Shown here: piece by piece, positions 9,430 through 17,160 of the stretch
Layout of the letters: every line of letters begins with the position of its first letter
Position numbering within the stretch: position 1 is the stretch's first letter
Origin: Pseudomonas viridiflava
GTDB taxonomy: Bacteria > Pseudomonadota > Gammaproteobacteria > Pseudomonadales > Pseudomonadaceae
Direction: 5' to 3'
Length of the DNA: 64,000 nt
Assembly: GCF_900582195.1 (NCBI RefSeq)
Contig: NZ_UTHA01000179.1
Coordinates: forward strand, 84,640-148,639
Program-made: the position numbers and the translations under genes
The notes under the pieces: generated by a model
Database searches by the model: none
Told to the model about the DNA's origin: nothing
What the model saw: only the letters and a program-made list of their open reading frames with translations

Positions 9430-9457
9430 TTGACAGAGGTGTTCTAGGTTGTAGAAT
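9430..9457 (+). promoter_or_regulatory. Sigma-70 promoter of the tRNA cluster
   Basis: TTGACA at 9430-9435, a 16-base spacer, and TAGAAT at 9452-9457, followed by a GC-rich discriminator (AGCGCGCC). This is the pattern of strong, stringently controlled stable-RNA promoters. It is about 85 bases upstream of the first tRNA. Confidence 0.85.
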
Positions 9458-9542
9458 AGCGCGCCTCAGACACACGAACGCAGCGATGCGAACGAGTGAC
9501 TAGATGCAACAAGTTTCACCGTTGTAAATTGAAATATGTAGT

Positions 9543-9618
9543 TCCGTGATAGCTCAGTCGGTAGAGCAAATGACTGTTAATCATTGGGTCCCAGGTTCGA
9601 GTCCTGGTCACGGAGCCA
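9543..9618 (+). tRNA. tRNA-Asn (GTT)
   Basis: 76-base cloverleaf with acceptor stem TCCGTGA / TCACGGA, anticodon GTT in CTGTTAA, T-loop GGTTCGAGTCC and an encoded CCA end. First gene of the cluster. Confidence 0.97.
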
Positions 9619-9627
9619 ATTTCAAGC

Positions 9628-9704
9628 CGGGGTATAGCGCAGTCCGGTAGCGCGCCTGCTTTGGGAGCAGGATGTCAGGAGTTCGAATCCCCTTACCCCG
9701 ACCA
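9628..9704 (+). tRNA. tRNA-Pro (TGG), copy 1
   Basis: 77-base cloverleaf with acceptor stem CGGGGTA / TACCCCG, anticodon TGG in CTTTGGGAG, and encoded CCA. Identical over its full length to the copy at 9883-9959. Confidence 0.97.
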
Positions 9705-9709
9705 TTTTT

Positions 9710-9785
9710 GGGTCGTTAGCTCAGTTGGTAGAGCAGTTGGCTTTTAACCAATTGGTCGTAGGTTCGAATCCCACACGACCCACCA
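9710..9785 (+). tRNA. tRNA-Lys (TTT)
   Basis: 76-base cloverleaf with acceptor stem GGGTCGT / ACGACCC, anticodon TTT in CTTTTAA, and encoded CCA. Confidence 0.97.
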
Positions 9786-9849
9786 TTTTTGAAACCAGTT
9801 AGCGCTGGGATCGAATCTTAAGATCAGAGGCCAAAAGCGCTGATCGAAG

Positions 9850-9880
9850 AAGGCGATCTTTGAAAGGTCGCCTTTTTTTT
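9850..9880 (+). terminator. Terminator inside the tRNA cluster
   Basis: Stem AAGGCGA / TCGCCTT with a second pairing CTTT/AAAG inside the loop, followed by a run of eight Ts. It lies after tRNA-Lys and only two bases before the second tRNA-Pro gene. Confidence 0.85.
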
Positions 9881-9882
9881 AC

Positions 9883-9959
9883 CGGGGTATAGCGCAGTCC
9901 GGTAGCGCGCCTGCTTTGGGAGCAGGATGTCAGGAGTTCGAATCCCCTTACCCCGACCA
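9883..9959 (+). tRNA. tRNA-Pro (TGG), copy 2
   Basis: Exact 77-base duplicate of the tRNA-Pro at 9628-9704. Flanks differ, so the duplicated unit is the tRNA itself. It begins two bases after a strong terminator and is followed by another terminator, and I see no promoter of its own. Confidence 0.97.
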
Positions 9960-9963
9960 TATT

Positions 9964-9998
9964 AAAAATCCTCGTATCGAAAGATACGGGGATTTTTT
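9964..9998 (+). terminator. Terminator after the tRNA cluster
   Basis: Hairpin built from AAAATCCTCGTATC and GATACGGGGATTTT with a GAAA loop and a run of eight Ts. Confidence 0.9.
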
Positions 9999-10024
9999 TT
10001 GTCCGACAAAAACTCATTTCCCCT

Positions 10025-10050
10025 TCAAGTCATCATACAACCTGCCGATA
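10025..10050 (+). promoter_or_regulatory. Sigma-28 (FliA) type promoter of the chemoreceptor gene
   Basis: TCAAG at 10025-10029, a 14-base spacer, and GCCGATA at 10044-10050. This matches the flagellar late-gene consensus TAAAG-N14-GCCGATAA with one -35 mismatch, and lies about 75 bases before the chemoreceptor start. Confidence 0.75.
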
Positions 10051-10124
10051 GCCCGCTAACACGAGGGGACTGCCATGGCTTTCGCCCCTTGAATCTGGCC
10101 AATACAAGAATAAGGGCGTGCGTC

Positions 10125-11750
10125 ATGTTGCTTCGTCAGTTGAATATTGCTCCCCGGGCGGCCCTGGGGTTCGCCCTGATCGCGGTGTTGGTGGCCTTGC
10201 TCGGCGTGTTTGCGCTCGGGCAGATGTCGAGTATTCGCGACAGTGAAGTCGCGGTAGAAAACCAGTGGCTGCCGAGCATTCGTGGCGGCGACGAGATTCG
10301 CGAGATCATGCTGCGCATCCGCACCATTTCGTTGCGCATGGCCCTGGATCAGGATCCGGCCAACATTGCGACTTACCGCAGCCAGATGGACACCCGCGAC
10401 AAGGAGCTGAGCGAGAAAATCGCCGCTTACGACAAACTGGTCAACACCCCGGAAGGCCAGCAGCTATACGACCAGTTCAAGAAAACCTTCGCCGCGTATC
10501 GCAGTGGCATCGCTCAATCCTTCGCTCTCGCCGAGCAAGGAAAGCGTGATGAGCTGACCAGGTTGCTGTTGGTTGACATGAAAACCGTCGTCGATGGCTC
10601 CGGCAAACAACTCAACGACCTGGCAGACCTGTTCGCCAAACAGGTCGCCGCCGAAAGCCAGAAGTCCGCTACGCACTACGAAAACTCGCGCACGATTGTC
10701 AGCCTGTTCATTGCCTTGGCCGCACTGGCCACGGTGGCACTGGCGATGATGCTCACGCGCAGTATCGTTCGGCCGCTGAGCAGCGCCGTGAGCGCAGCAG
10801 AAAGTGTCGCGCAGGGCGATCTGACCCGGCCGATCGAAACCCATGGCAACGATGAAGTCAGCCGTTTGCTCAAAGCCTTGGCGACCATGCAGCAGAACCT
10901 GCGAGAGACGCTGCAAGGCATCAGTGGTTCGGCCACGCAACTGGCGACCGCTGCCGATGAACTCAATGCGGTGACGCTAGACAGCACACAGGGGTTGCAA
11001 CAACAGAACAATGAAATCGAACAGGCCGCGACCGCCGTCAACCAGATGACGGCAGCGGTGGAAGAGGTCGCACGCAATGCGGTGTCGACGTCTGACGCGA
11101 CCCGTCAATCCAGCGAGTCGGCGCATCTGGGCCAAGTGCGTGTCAGTGAGACCGCCACGGCCATCAATGCCCTGGCCAGCGATGTGCAACAGACTGGTGA
11201 GCTGGTGCAGTCACTGGCCAACCAGTCGCAGGACATCGGCAAAGTGCTGGACGTGATTCGGGCGATCGCCGAGCAGACCAACCTGCTGGCGCTTAACGCG
11301 GCGATTGAAGCGGCGCGGGCCGGTGAGAGCGGGCGAGGCTTTGCCGTAGTGGCTGATGAAGTGCGGGCGCTGGCTTATCGCACGCAACAATCGACGCAGG
11401 AGATCGAGCAGATGGTCCAGGGTATGCGCAGCGGTTCGAGCCTGGCGCTGGATTCGATGCAGGCCAGTACGGCGCGGGCGACGACCACGCTGGCGTTGGC
11501 CGAGCGCGCCGGTGAGGCGCTGCAAACCATTACCGCGTCGGTACATGAGATCCATGAGCGCAACCTGGTCATTGCCAGCGCTGCGGAAGAACAGGCGCAA
11601 GTCGCCCGCGAAGTGGATCGCAATCTGGTGAACATTCGGGATTTGTCGGTACGCTCGGCCGCCGGTGCCGACCAGACCAGTGCCTCCAGCCACGAGTTGT
11701 CGCAACTGGCCAACGCCTTGCAAGGCATGGTGCGGCGCTTTCAGTTGTAA
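10125..11750 (+). CDS. Methyl-accepting chemotaxis protein (4HB type)
   Basis: A 541-residue transmembrane chemoreceptor. One N-terminal membrane helix (about 12-32) precedes a periplasmic region of about 155 residues that is all helical in character (four-helix-bundle sensor), a second membrane helix near 190-211, a HAMP domain, and a long signalling coiled coil with the conserved tip E-Q-T-N-L-L-A-L-N-A-A-I-E-A-A-R-A-G-E near residue 385. The start at 10125 is chosen because the longer ORF begins inside a terminator. The ligand cannot be read from sequence. There is no C-terminal CheR-docking pentapeptide. Confidence 0.93.
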   Translation: MLLRQLNIAPRAALGFALIAVLVALLGVFALGQMSSIRDSEVAVENQWLPSIRGGDEIREIMLRIRTISLRMALDQDPANIATYRSQMDTRDKELSEKIAAYDKLVNTPEGQQLYDQFKKTFAAYRSGIAQSFALAEQGKRDELTRLLLVDMKTVVDGSGKQLNDLADLFAKQVAAESQKSATHYENSRTIVSLFIALAALATVALAMMLTRSIVRPLSSAVSAAESVAQGDLTRPIETHGNDEVSRLLKALATMQQNLRETLQGISGSATQLATAADELNAVTLDSTQGLQQQNNEIEQAATAVNQMTAAVEEVARNAVSTSDATRQSSESAHLGQVRVSETATAINALASDVQQTGELVQSLANQSQDIGKVLDVIRAIAEQTNLLALNAAIEAARAGESGRGFAVVADEVRALAYRTQQSTQEIEQMVQGMRSGSSLALDSMQASTARATTTLALAERAGEALQTITASVHEIHERNLVIASAAEEQAQVAREVDRNLVNIRDLSVRSAAGADQTSASSHELSQLANALQGMVRRFQL

Positions 11751-11763
11751 AACGGCAGACGTG

Positions 11764-11806
11764 AAAAAACCGCGTTTCTCTCAGGAGAAGCGCGGCTTGG
11801 TTTTTT
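11764..11806. terminator. Bidirectional terminator between chemoreceptor and EF-hand gene
   Basis: An 11-bp stem (CCGCGTTTCTC with GAGAAGCGCGG, one G-U pair) with As on the left and six Ts on the right, so it can stop transcription from both converging genes. Confidence 0.8.
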
Positions 11807-11813
11807 CCGCTGA

Positions 11814-12221
11814 TCAGGCGCCGTCTTGATCTTTCAGGTGCTCGAACAGGCCTTTGGGCATCTTCTTGCCGTTGGCTTCGAAGTTGGCCTTCACGTTGTC
11901 GTAGGCCTCTTGCTCGTCAATGAAACCGTCATGGTTGGTGTCGATCTTGTCGAAATTGGACTTCGGCGCGACCTTCAGGAATTCGGCGCGGGAAACCTTA
12001 CCGTCACCATCGCTATCAGTCTTGGCCATCGAGGCATCGCCACATTTGCCTTCACCGCATTTGCCTTCCGGCGTTTTCACCGAGGTTTCCGCCGAGGCAA
12101 CCATGTAGCCCTGCGCCAGCGGCTGGGCAGCGAACACCGAGCCGGACAACATCAGACCGCCAGCCAGGGCTGCGCCGATCAGGCCAATGGATTTTTTACC
12201 GAGGGTCGAAGTACGGAACAT
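11814..12221 (-). CDS. Secreted EF-hand protein with GKCGEGKCG motif
   Basis: A 135-residue exported protein. Signal peptide at 1-31 (cleavage after V-F-A). A short motif E-G-K-C-G-E-G-K-C-G follows (Cys55, Cys60), then two EF-hand loops: residues 69-80 (D-x-D-x-D-G-x-V-x-x-x-E) and 94-105 (D-x-N-x-D-G-x-I-x-x-x-E). Both loops have full calcium ligand sets. The Cys motif is the one found in HvfA-type and bufferin-type metal-related peptides, whose cysteines are modified by MNIO (DUF692) enzymes. No such enzyme is next to it here. The start follows a clear AGGAG site. Confidence 0.85.
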   Translation of the reverse strand: MFRTSTLGKKSIGLIGAALAGGLMLSGSVFAAQPLAQGYMVASAETSVKTPEGKCGEGKCGDASMAKTDSDGDGKVSRAEFLKVAPKSNFDKIDTNHDGFIDEQEAYDNVKANFEANGKKMPKGLFEHLKDQDGA

Positions 12222-12414
12222 TTGGATTCTCCTGGGCTGCACAACGCAACCACACGTTAAAGACGCAAACCTGAGCGGTGTTGCTCGGGTGTGGCCATTA
12301 AGCGGTGGCGGTGTATCGCGACTGTGTCGCGCAGCGGGGGAGTTTGTAAGCGAAGGTGGGGAAAGCGCGGCGGGGATACAGTACGAAACAGATCTTTCGA
12401 TCAACACAAAACAA

Positions 12415-12503
12415 TGTGGGAGCGAGCTTGCTCGCGAAAGCGTTCTGTCAGTCAATGTTGCTGCGACTGATCAAAAGCTTTCGCGAGCAAGCTCGCTCCC
12501 ACA
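12415..12503. repeat. REP doublet, TT-type arms
   Basis: Two inverted copies of the REP core GCGAGC-TT-GCTCGC with TGTGGGAG flanks. The spacer begins with the shared word TCAGTCA near the left arm. Confidence 0.9.
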
Positions 12504-12507
12504 GGTT

Positions 12508-13806
12508 TTAGTGCAGTTTCAGACGCGGTTCAGTGCCACGGCCAATCTTGCTGCCGAGCATCAACATCGCCGTGCGGAACGGCCCGTACAGCGCCATCTG
12601 GTGCATGCGATACAGCGACACGTAAAACATCCGCGCCAGCCAGCCTTCGAGCATCACGCTGCCCGTGAGGTTGCCCATCAAGTTACCCACCGCCGAAAAA
12701 CGCGACAGCGAGATCAGCGAGCCGTAGTCGGTGTACTTGTACTCCGGCAGGGTCTTGCCTTCGATGCGCAACTTCAGCGATTTGGCCAGCAGCGACGCCT
12801 GTTGGTGCGCGGCTTGCGCCCGTGGCGGCACGTTGCGATCGGTACCCGGTTGCGGACAGGCGGCGCAATCGCCGAAGGCGAAGATGTTTTCATCGCGCGT
12901 GGTTTGCAGGGTCGGCAACACTTGCAGCTGATTGATGCGGTTGGTTTCCAGGCCGTCGATGTCCTTGAGGAAACCCGGTGCGCGAATACCCGCTGCCCAA
13001 ACTTTCAAACTGGCCTTGATCTCATTGCCATCGGCCGTGATCAGGCTATCCGCCGTCACTTCACTGACCGACGCGTTGGTCATGACATTGACCCCGAGCT
13101 TTTCCAGGGTCTTGTGCACCGGCCCGCTGATGCGCTCGGGCAGGGCAGGCAACACCCGTGGCCCGGCTTCGATCAGAGTGATGTGCATGTTTTCCGGTTT
13201 GATCCGGTCCAGACCATACGCCGCCAGTTCATGGGCGGCATTGTGCAGTTCGGCCGCCAGCTCGACGCCCGTGGCGCCAGCGCCGACGATCGCGACGCTG
13301 ATCTGCTCGACCACATCGGTTTGCCCGGCGTGGGCACGCAGATAGTGGTTGAGCAGTTGCTGGTGGAAGCGCTCGGCCTGTTTGCGCGTGTCGAGGAACA
13401 GGCAGTGCTGCGCCGCGCCCTGCGTGCCGAAATCATTGGTAGTGCTGCCGACGCTGATCACCAGCGAGTCGTACTGCACTTCACGCGCCGGCACCAGCTC
13501 GACGCCGTTTTCGTCGTAGGTTGCCGCCAGTTGAATTTTCTTCTGCGCACGATCGAGCCCGCTCATGCGTCCGAGCTGGAACTCGAAGTGGTTCCATTTG
13601 GCTTGGGCAACATAGTTGAGTTCGTCTTCGGAGGAGTTCAGCGATCCGGCGGCCACTTCGTGCAGCAGTGGTTTCCAGATGTGCGTCAGGTTGGCGTCGA
13701 CCAGCATCACGCTGGCCGTACCGCGCTTGCCCAGAGTCTTACCCAGACGGGTAGCCAACTCCAGACCGCCGGCGCCGCCGCCGACAATAACAATACGATG
13801 GGACAT
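12508..13806 (-). CDS. ndh: Type II NADH dehydrogenase
   Basis: Non-proton-pumping NADH:quinone oxidoreductase of 432 residues, bound to the inner face of the membrane. It has an N-terminal FAD-binding Rossmann motif (I-V-I-V-G-G-G-A-G-G-L-E-L), a second dinucleotide-binding motif for NADH near residue 170 (V-A-I-V-G-A-G-A-T-G-V-E-L), and the FAD-contacting F-A-F-G-D-C-A. The ATG at 13806 places the FAD motif at the usual position near residue 5. The next gene upstream on this strand is a small membrane protein. Confidence 0.95.
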   Translation of the reverse strand: MSHRIVIVGGGAGGLELATRLGKTLGKRGTASVMLVDANLTHIWKPLLHEVAAGSLNSSEDELNYVAQAKWNHFEFQLGRMSGLDRAQKKIQLAATYDENGVELVPAREVQYDSLVISVGSTTNDFGTQGAAQHCLFLDTRKQAERFHQQLLNHYLRAHAGQTDVVEQISVAIVGAGATGVELAAELHNAAHELAAYGLDRIKPENMHITLIEAGPRVLPALPERISGPVHKTLEKLGVNVMTNASVSEVTADSLITADGNEIKASLKVWAAGIRAPGFLKDIDGLETNRINQLQVLPTLQTTRDENIFAFGDCAACPQPGTDRNVPPRAQAAHQQASLLAKSLKLRIEGKTLPEYKYTDYGSLISLSRFSAVGNLMGNLTGSVMLEGWLARMFYVSLYRMHQMALYGPFRTAMLMLGSKIGRGTEPRLKLH

Positions 13807-13869
13807 AGGGATAACTCGCAAGGTTTTTAAAGGAAATCGGTGCGGTTACCCAAGCGAGCGCCAAGCTGC

Positions 13870-14043
13870 TCATAGCGTCAGGTAACTGATAAATCGGCTC
13901 AACAGGCCCAGACCAATGGTCACTGCCAGCACCAGCACCAGGAGCATCCACGGCCGGAAAGGCCGGCGCTCGACTCGGTGTTGGGACAGTTGCAGGTACT
14001 CTTCGACATGTTTCTGGTCTTCGGGGTTCAGGCGGCTGGTCAT
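13870..14043 (-). CDS. Small membrane protein, DUF3094 family
   Basis: A 57-residue protein starting M-T-S-R-L-N-P-E-D-Q. A charged N-terminal half with H-V-E-E-Y-L-Q is followed by one transmembrane helix (about residues 32-52). This is the pattern of the DUF3094 family, small proteins of unknown function kept in pseudomonads upstream of ndh. It lies 63 bases before ndh on the same strand, so an operon with ndh is likely. Confidence 0.8.
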   Translation of the reverse strand: MTSRLNPEDQKHVEEYLQLSQHRVERRPFRPWMLLVLVLAVTIGLGLLSRFISYLTL

Positions 14044-14094
14044 ATTTGCCTCGTCAGGTAGACGTTGCTGAATGGACAGAAGCTACAGCGGTTT

Positions 14095-14622
14095 TTATCC
14101 GGGGTTGAACGCAGCATAGCCGCTGTCCGGAACCGGTTCGACGCTCACACTATCTTCGAGGCGAATGATCCCGCTTTGTAACACCCGCGCGGTAATTCCG
14201 CCATGCCCGCGCACCGCTTGAAAGGTGCCCGGGCCGAGGTTGTTCTGCAGCCGTGCGCAGGGCTGACACCAGCCCGTGGTTTCGAATATTGCCTGACCGA
14301 TGCGAAAGCGCCGACCCTTGAGGCTAAACAAATTGATACCGCTGATAACGAGATTGCGCCGCAGATCTTCAGGTCTGACCGGTTGATCATCAGGGCGCCC
14401 CATCAGTGCGCTGATCACCGCCAAATGTTCCCACTGGATCAGGGTTACCTGTCGCGCATTACGCACACCGGGGCGGGCGTGATCGCCGGTCAGTCCAGCT
14501 TCAAGTCGAGCCTCCACGGCATCGAGTTCGATCATTGGCCCCCGGGATTCTGGACGCACGCCGATCCAGCGTACACATCCGGTCTGCGGCACATCGGCGA
14601 TCAATTGCTGAAGTGGTGTCAC
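14095..14622 (-). CDS. MOSC domain protein
   Basis: A 175-residue single-domain MOSC protein. The family carries out molybdenum-cofactor-linked sulfur transfer or N-hydroxylated-base reduction. The conserved Cys of the domain is probably in T-G-W-C-Q-P-C near residue 115-118; R-N-L-V-I-S-G-I-N-L is also typical. A GTG start overlaps the stop of the upstream DUF1780 gene as GTGA, showing coupling. The substrate is not known. Confidence 0.85.
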   Translation of the reverse strand: MTPLQQLIADVPQTGCVRWIGVRPESRGPMIELDAVEARLEAGLTGDHARPGVRNARQVTLIQWEHLAVISALMGRPDDQPVRPEDLRRNLVISGINLFSLKGRRFRIGQAIFETTGWCQPCARLQNNLGPGTFQAVRGHGGITARVLQSGIIRLEDSVSVEPVPDSGYAAFNPG

Positions 14623-15245
14623 AGGCTGATCCCGACATCGAAGACGATGCTGCGACCGAGGTTGCTGCGCAGAAAGTCCGGCGCATCCGGGTGGGCGAAC
14701 AGCACGCGGGCGAAGGTCGGGCCGACGAGGGACAGCGAGCGCCAGCCCTGACGCAGGTACTCGGTGGGCGGGGGGAAATGGCTGTTCAGGTCCAGCACCT
14801 CACGTTTAAGACTGGCGAAGGCGATGATATCCAGTTCGCCCAGATCCATGCCGCGTTCCTTGTAGTTATGCGCTTTTTTGCGCAACGTCGGCGCCAGTCG
14901 CAGCAGGAATTCATTGGCCGGAATCCGCTTGGGCTTGGCTTCACGGCGCACCAGTTGGCTGAGAGAAAAGGCGCTGCGTCGTCGCTGCAGTTCATCGCGC
15001 CATTCGTCGTTGAGCCGGCGGCCCTCGTCGAGCACGAAGAACACCTCGAAATTGGCATCGCGAAACAGCACATCCGGCGGTTCGCCGGCCGGCGCGAATT
15101 CGTCGGCGCGGTAGGGAATGTTGAGGCCTTGCAGCAGGCGTTGGCAAACCCAACGCTCACGCTCCCATTTGCGGGCATTGGACAGAAAGGCGTTGGCCTG
15201 CTCGGCCGCGATGGTCAGCAGGCGTAAATAATCTGAGTCATCCAT
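14619..15245 (-). CDS. DUF1780 family protein
   Basis: A 208-residue protein matching the pseudomonad DUF1780 family, which has no assigned function. Start M-D-D-S-D-Y-L at 15245. It is rich in Arg and Asp, has no signal peptide or membrane segment, and contains W-E-R-E-R-W-V and E-V-F-F-V-L-D-E-G-R-R-L stretches. The combination of a conserved acidic residue set (D-V-L-F-R-D) and basic patches would suit a nucleic-acid enzyme, but that is only inference. It is coupled to the MOSC gene. Confidence 0.75.
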   Translation of the reverse strand: MDDSDYLRLLTIAAEQANAFLSNARKWERERWVCQRLLQGLNIPYRADEFAPAGEPPDVLFRDANFEVFFVLDEGRRLNDEWRDELQRRRSAFSLSQLVRREAKPKRIPANEFLLRLAPTLRKKAHNYKERGMDLGELDIIAFASLKREVLDLNSHFPPPTEYLRQGWRSLSLVGPTFARVLFAHPDAPDFLRSNLGRSIVFDVGISL

Positions 15246-15362
15246 AAGCCCAAGCTTAGCGTTCAAATGCGACAAGCAGAAAGCTTTGCTTGGGCTGATG
15301 CTCACTGGGCCGCGGTGTAGACTGCGACGAGGTGGTAAGCCCATGGAAAAAATGAGGGAATC

Positions 15363-16052
15363 ATGATCGGTGTCGAACTGCTGTCCTCGGCGAGCCTGAC
15401 GCTCGGCTGGCTGATCTATCTGCCGGTGTTGCTGTGGGCGATCGTGCGTGCGCCGTGGGTCGAGTTATTCAGTGACAGTCGGCGTCAGCATCTGTTGTTT
15501 GGCACCGTGTTCGCGTTGTTTCTGTTGTGGCTGGTGCGCAGGGATTTCGACACGGGCGTGTCTTATCACTTCATTGGTATGACGGCGGTGACCTTGCTGC
15601 TGGACTGGCCCTTGGCGATTGTCGGCGGGCTGGTCGCACAAATGGGCCTGGTGCTGCTCGGGCGCCAGGATCTGCTGGCCGTCGGAGTCAATGGCGCTTT
15701 GTTCATTTTGCTGCCGGTGCTGGTCACCGAATGCGTGGCTATCCTCGTCGAGCGCGCGCAACCGCGTAACCCGTTCGTGTACATCTTCTGCTCCGGATTC
15801 TTCGCTGCTGCGCTTTCAGTCCTGCTGTGCCTGATTCTGAGCCTGACCCTGCTGTGGTACGACGGTCTCTTCGCCATGCCGGAATGGCTGGAAGATTTCA
15901 TCGGTTATCTGTGGCTGCTGCTGTTTCCCGAGGCGTTCATCAACGGCATGGTCGTCAGTGCGCTGGTGGTGTTCTGCCCGGAATGGCTGGAGACGTTCAA
16001 TCGCACGCGCTACCTTTCGGCGCCATGGAAGGATGACGATCCCAAGTCTTGA
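15363..16052 (+). CDS. CbiM-like energy-coupling-factor transporter permease
   Basis: A 229-residue integral membrane protein with about seven hydrophobic helices. It resembles the CbiM/NikM-type substrate-capture component of energy-coupling-factor transporters for nickel or cobalt, with F-P-E-A-F-I-N-G-M near the C-terminus. There is no ATPase or T-component gene beside it, and the canonical N-terminal His-rich metal site of CbiM is not seen, so transport of a metal is unproven. Its stop codon overlaps the Anr box at 16049. Confidence 0.7.
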   Translation: MIGVELLSSASLTLGWLIYLPVLLWAIVRAPWVELFSDSRRQHLLFGTVFALFLLWLVRRDFDTGVSYHFIGMTAVTLLLDWPLAIVGGLVAQMGLVLLGRQDLLAVGVNGALFILLPVLVTECVAILVERAQPRNPFVYIFCSGFFAAALSVLLCLILSLTLLWYDGLFAMPEWLEDFIGYLWLLLFPEAFINGMVVSALVVFCPEWLETFNRTRYLSAPWKDDDPKS

Positions 16053-16062
16053 TCCATATCAA
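16049..16062 (+). promoter_or_regulatory. Anr/FNR box
   Basis: TTGATCCATATCAA is a perfect match (10 of 10 fixed bases) to the FNR/Anr consensus TTGAT-N4-ATCAA. If it acts as a class II site (centre at -41.5), transcription would start near 16097, just before the ribosome site of the gene at 16118. The -10 hexamer would be the weak CATGCT at 16085, as is common at activator-dependent promoters. Confidence 0.7.
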
Positions 16063-16117
16063 ACCCGCCAGACGCGGGAAATTTCATGCTCGCGCAAATC
16101 CCTTCAGGAGCAGCGGC

Positions 16118-16333
16118 ATGAGTGTTTACGAGTGGGCAAGGCAGGAAACCCGGCAGAGTCTGGACATGGCGCAGGAGGTGGGCTTTGACCCGGGATTGAG
16201 TCTGCGCGCCTTGCTCAGTGCAGTGGTGCAGCAGAGCAAGGCTGTGCGCAATGCCGAAGACCTGGCCGACGAGTTGCGTTTTCTCGCGGAAAACCTCGAC
16301 GACGATCAGGACTACGGCTTTATGCGGCCCTGA
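16118..16333 (+). CDS. Conserved small protein of unknown function, predicted Anr target
   Basis: A 71-residue soluble, acidic protein (M-S-V-Y-E-W-A-R-Q-E-T) ending D-D-D-Q-D-Y-G-F-M-R-P. I do not recognise a domain. It looks all-helical with no Cys or signal peptide. The ATG at 16118 follows a good CAGGAG ribosome site. The perfect Anr box 56 bases upstream suggests expression at low oxygen. It converges with yacG with only 6 bases between stops. Confidence 0.75.
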   Translation: MSVYEWARQETRQSLDMAQEVGFDPGLSLRALLSAVVQQSKAVRNAEDLADELRFLAENLDDDQDYGFMRP

Positions 16334-16339
16334 TCAGGG

Positions 16340-16540
16340 TCAGTGGCGCGGATCGAAATCGCCGGAAAACAGTTCGTCCTCGGCATCCGGGGCGACCGGA
16401 ATCTTGTGTTCTTCCGACGCCCAGGCGCCGAGGTCGATCAGTTTGCAGCGATCGGAACAGAACGGACGGAATTTGCTCTCGGGGGTGAATTCCACGGGGG
16501 CGCCGCAGGTTGGGCATTCAACGGTGGGGATCTGGCTCAT
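16340..16540 (-). CDS. yacG: DNA gyrase inhibitor YacG
   Basis: A 66-residue zinc protein with Cys9-x2-Cys12 and Cys28-x3-Cys32, the YacG zinc finger. In E. coli it binds GyrB and blocks gyrase from binding DNA. It is the last gene of the pilBCD-coaE-yacG operon and its ATG overlaps the coaE stop (ATGA). The acidic tail (D-A-E-D-E-L-F) is typical. Confidence 0.93.
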   Translation of the reverse strand: MSQIPTVECPTCGAPVEFTPESKFRPFCSDRCKLIDLGAWASEEHKIPVAPDAEDELFSGDFDPRH

Positions 16541-17160
16541 GCTTGGCCTCCGGATAAAGTCAGGTAAAAGTGATGCAGACGCTCGACCTCGCTGTGCAGC
16601 CAGGCGAGGTCGCGGTCATTGACCACCACGTCGTCGGCACGGCTCACACGGTCTTCGCGGCTCGACTGAGCCTTGAGGATCGCCTGAACCTGCTGCTCGC
16701 TGGTCTGGTCACGCTGCAAGGTACGTTCGATCTGCAATTGTTGCGGGGCGTCGATCACCAGGATGCGCTGAGTCATCGCGTATTGCCCGGATTCGATCAA
16801 CAGCGGCGAAACCAGTATCGCGTAAGGCGATTTTGCCAGCGCCAGATGATGAGCGATTTCCTCGGCGATCAACGGATGCAGCAGGGCTTCGAGCCAGCGG
16901 CGTTCTTCCGGCACTTCAAAGATCAGTTTGCGCAGGGCGGCGCGATCCAGCGTGCCGTCGCCCTGTAAAACGCCAGGCCCGAAGTGTTCGGCTATTTTTG
17001 CCAGCGCCGGACGTCCGGGTTCAACCACCCAACGCGCCGCGTGATCGGCATCCACCACGTGGATACCCAGATCGATGAAGTGCTGGGCCGCCGCGCTTTT
17101 GCCGCTGCCGATGCCGCCGGTGAGGCCGAGAATCCAGGGTTTTTCCACAGGGGTATTCAT
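16537..17160 (-). CDS. coaE: Dephospho-CoA kinase
   Basis: Last step of coenzyme A synthesis, phosphorylation of dephospho-CoA. A P-loop G-L-T-G-G-I-G-S-G-K-S stands near the N-terminus, with the D-A-D-x-x-A-R-x-V motif following. The start at 17160 overlaps the pilD stop as ATGA and gives 207 residues, the normal length. The tail of the pil operon carrying coaE and yacG is conserved in pseudomonads. Confidence 0.96.
   Translation of the reverse strand: MNTPVEKPWILGLTGGIGSGKSAAAQHFIDLGIHVVDADHAARWVVEPGRPALAKIAEHFGPGVLQGDGTLDRAALRKLIFEVPEERRWLEALLHPLIAEEIAHHLALAKSPYAILVSPLLIESGQYAMTQRILVIDAPQQLQIERTLQRDQTSEQQVQAILKAQSSREDRVSRADDVVVNDRDLAWLHSEVERLHHFYLTLSGGQA

Noticed and set aside
9799..10017. 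Minus frame of 72 codons over tRNA-Pro
   Set aside because: It runs across a tRNA gene and two terminators. This kind of translated tRNA antisense is a known artefact.
12187..13830. Plus frame opposite ndh
   Set aside because: Shadow of ndh extended through a REP doublet; no ribosome site.
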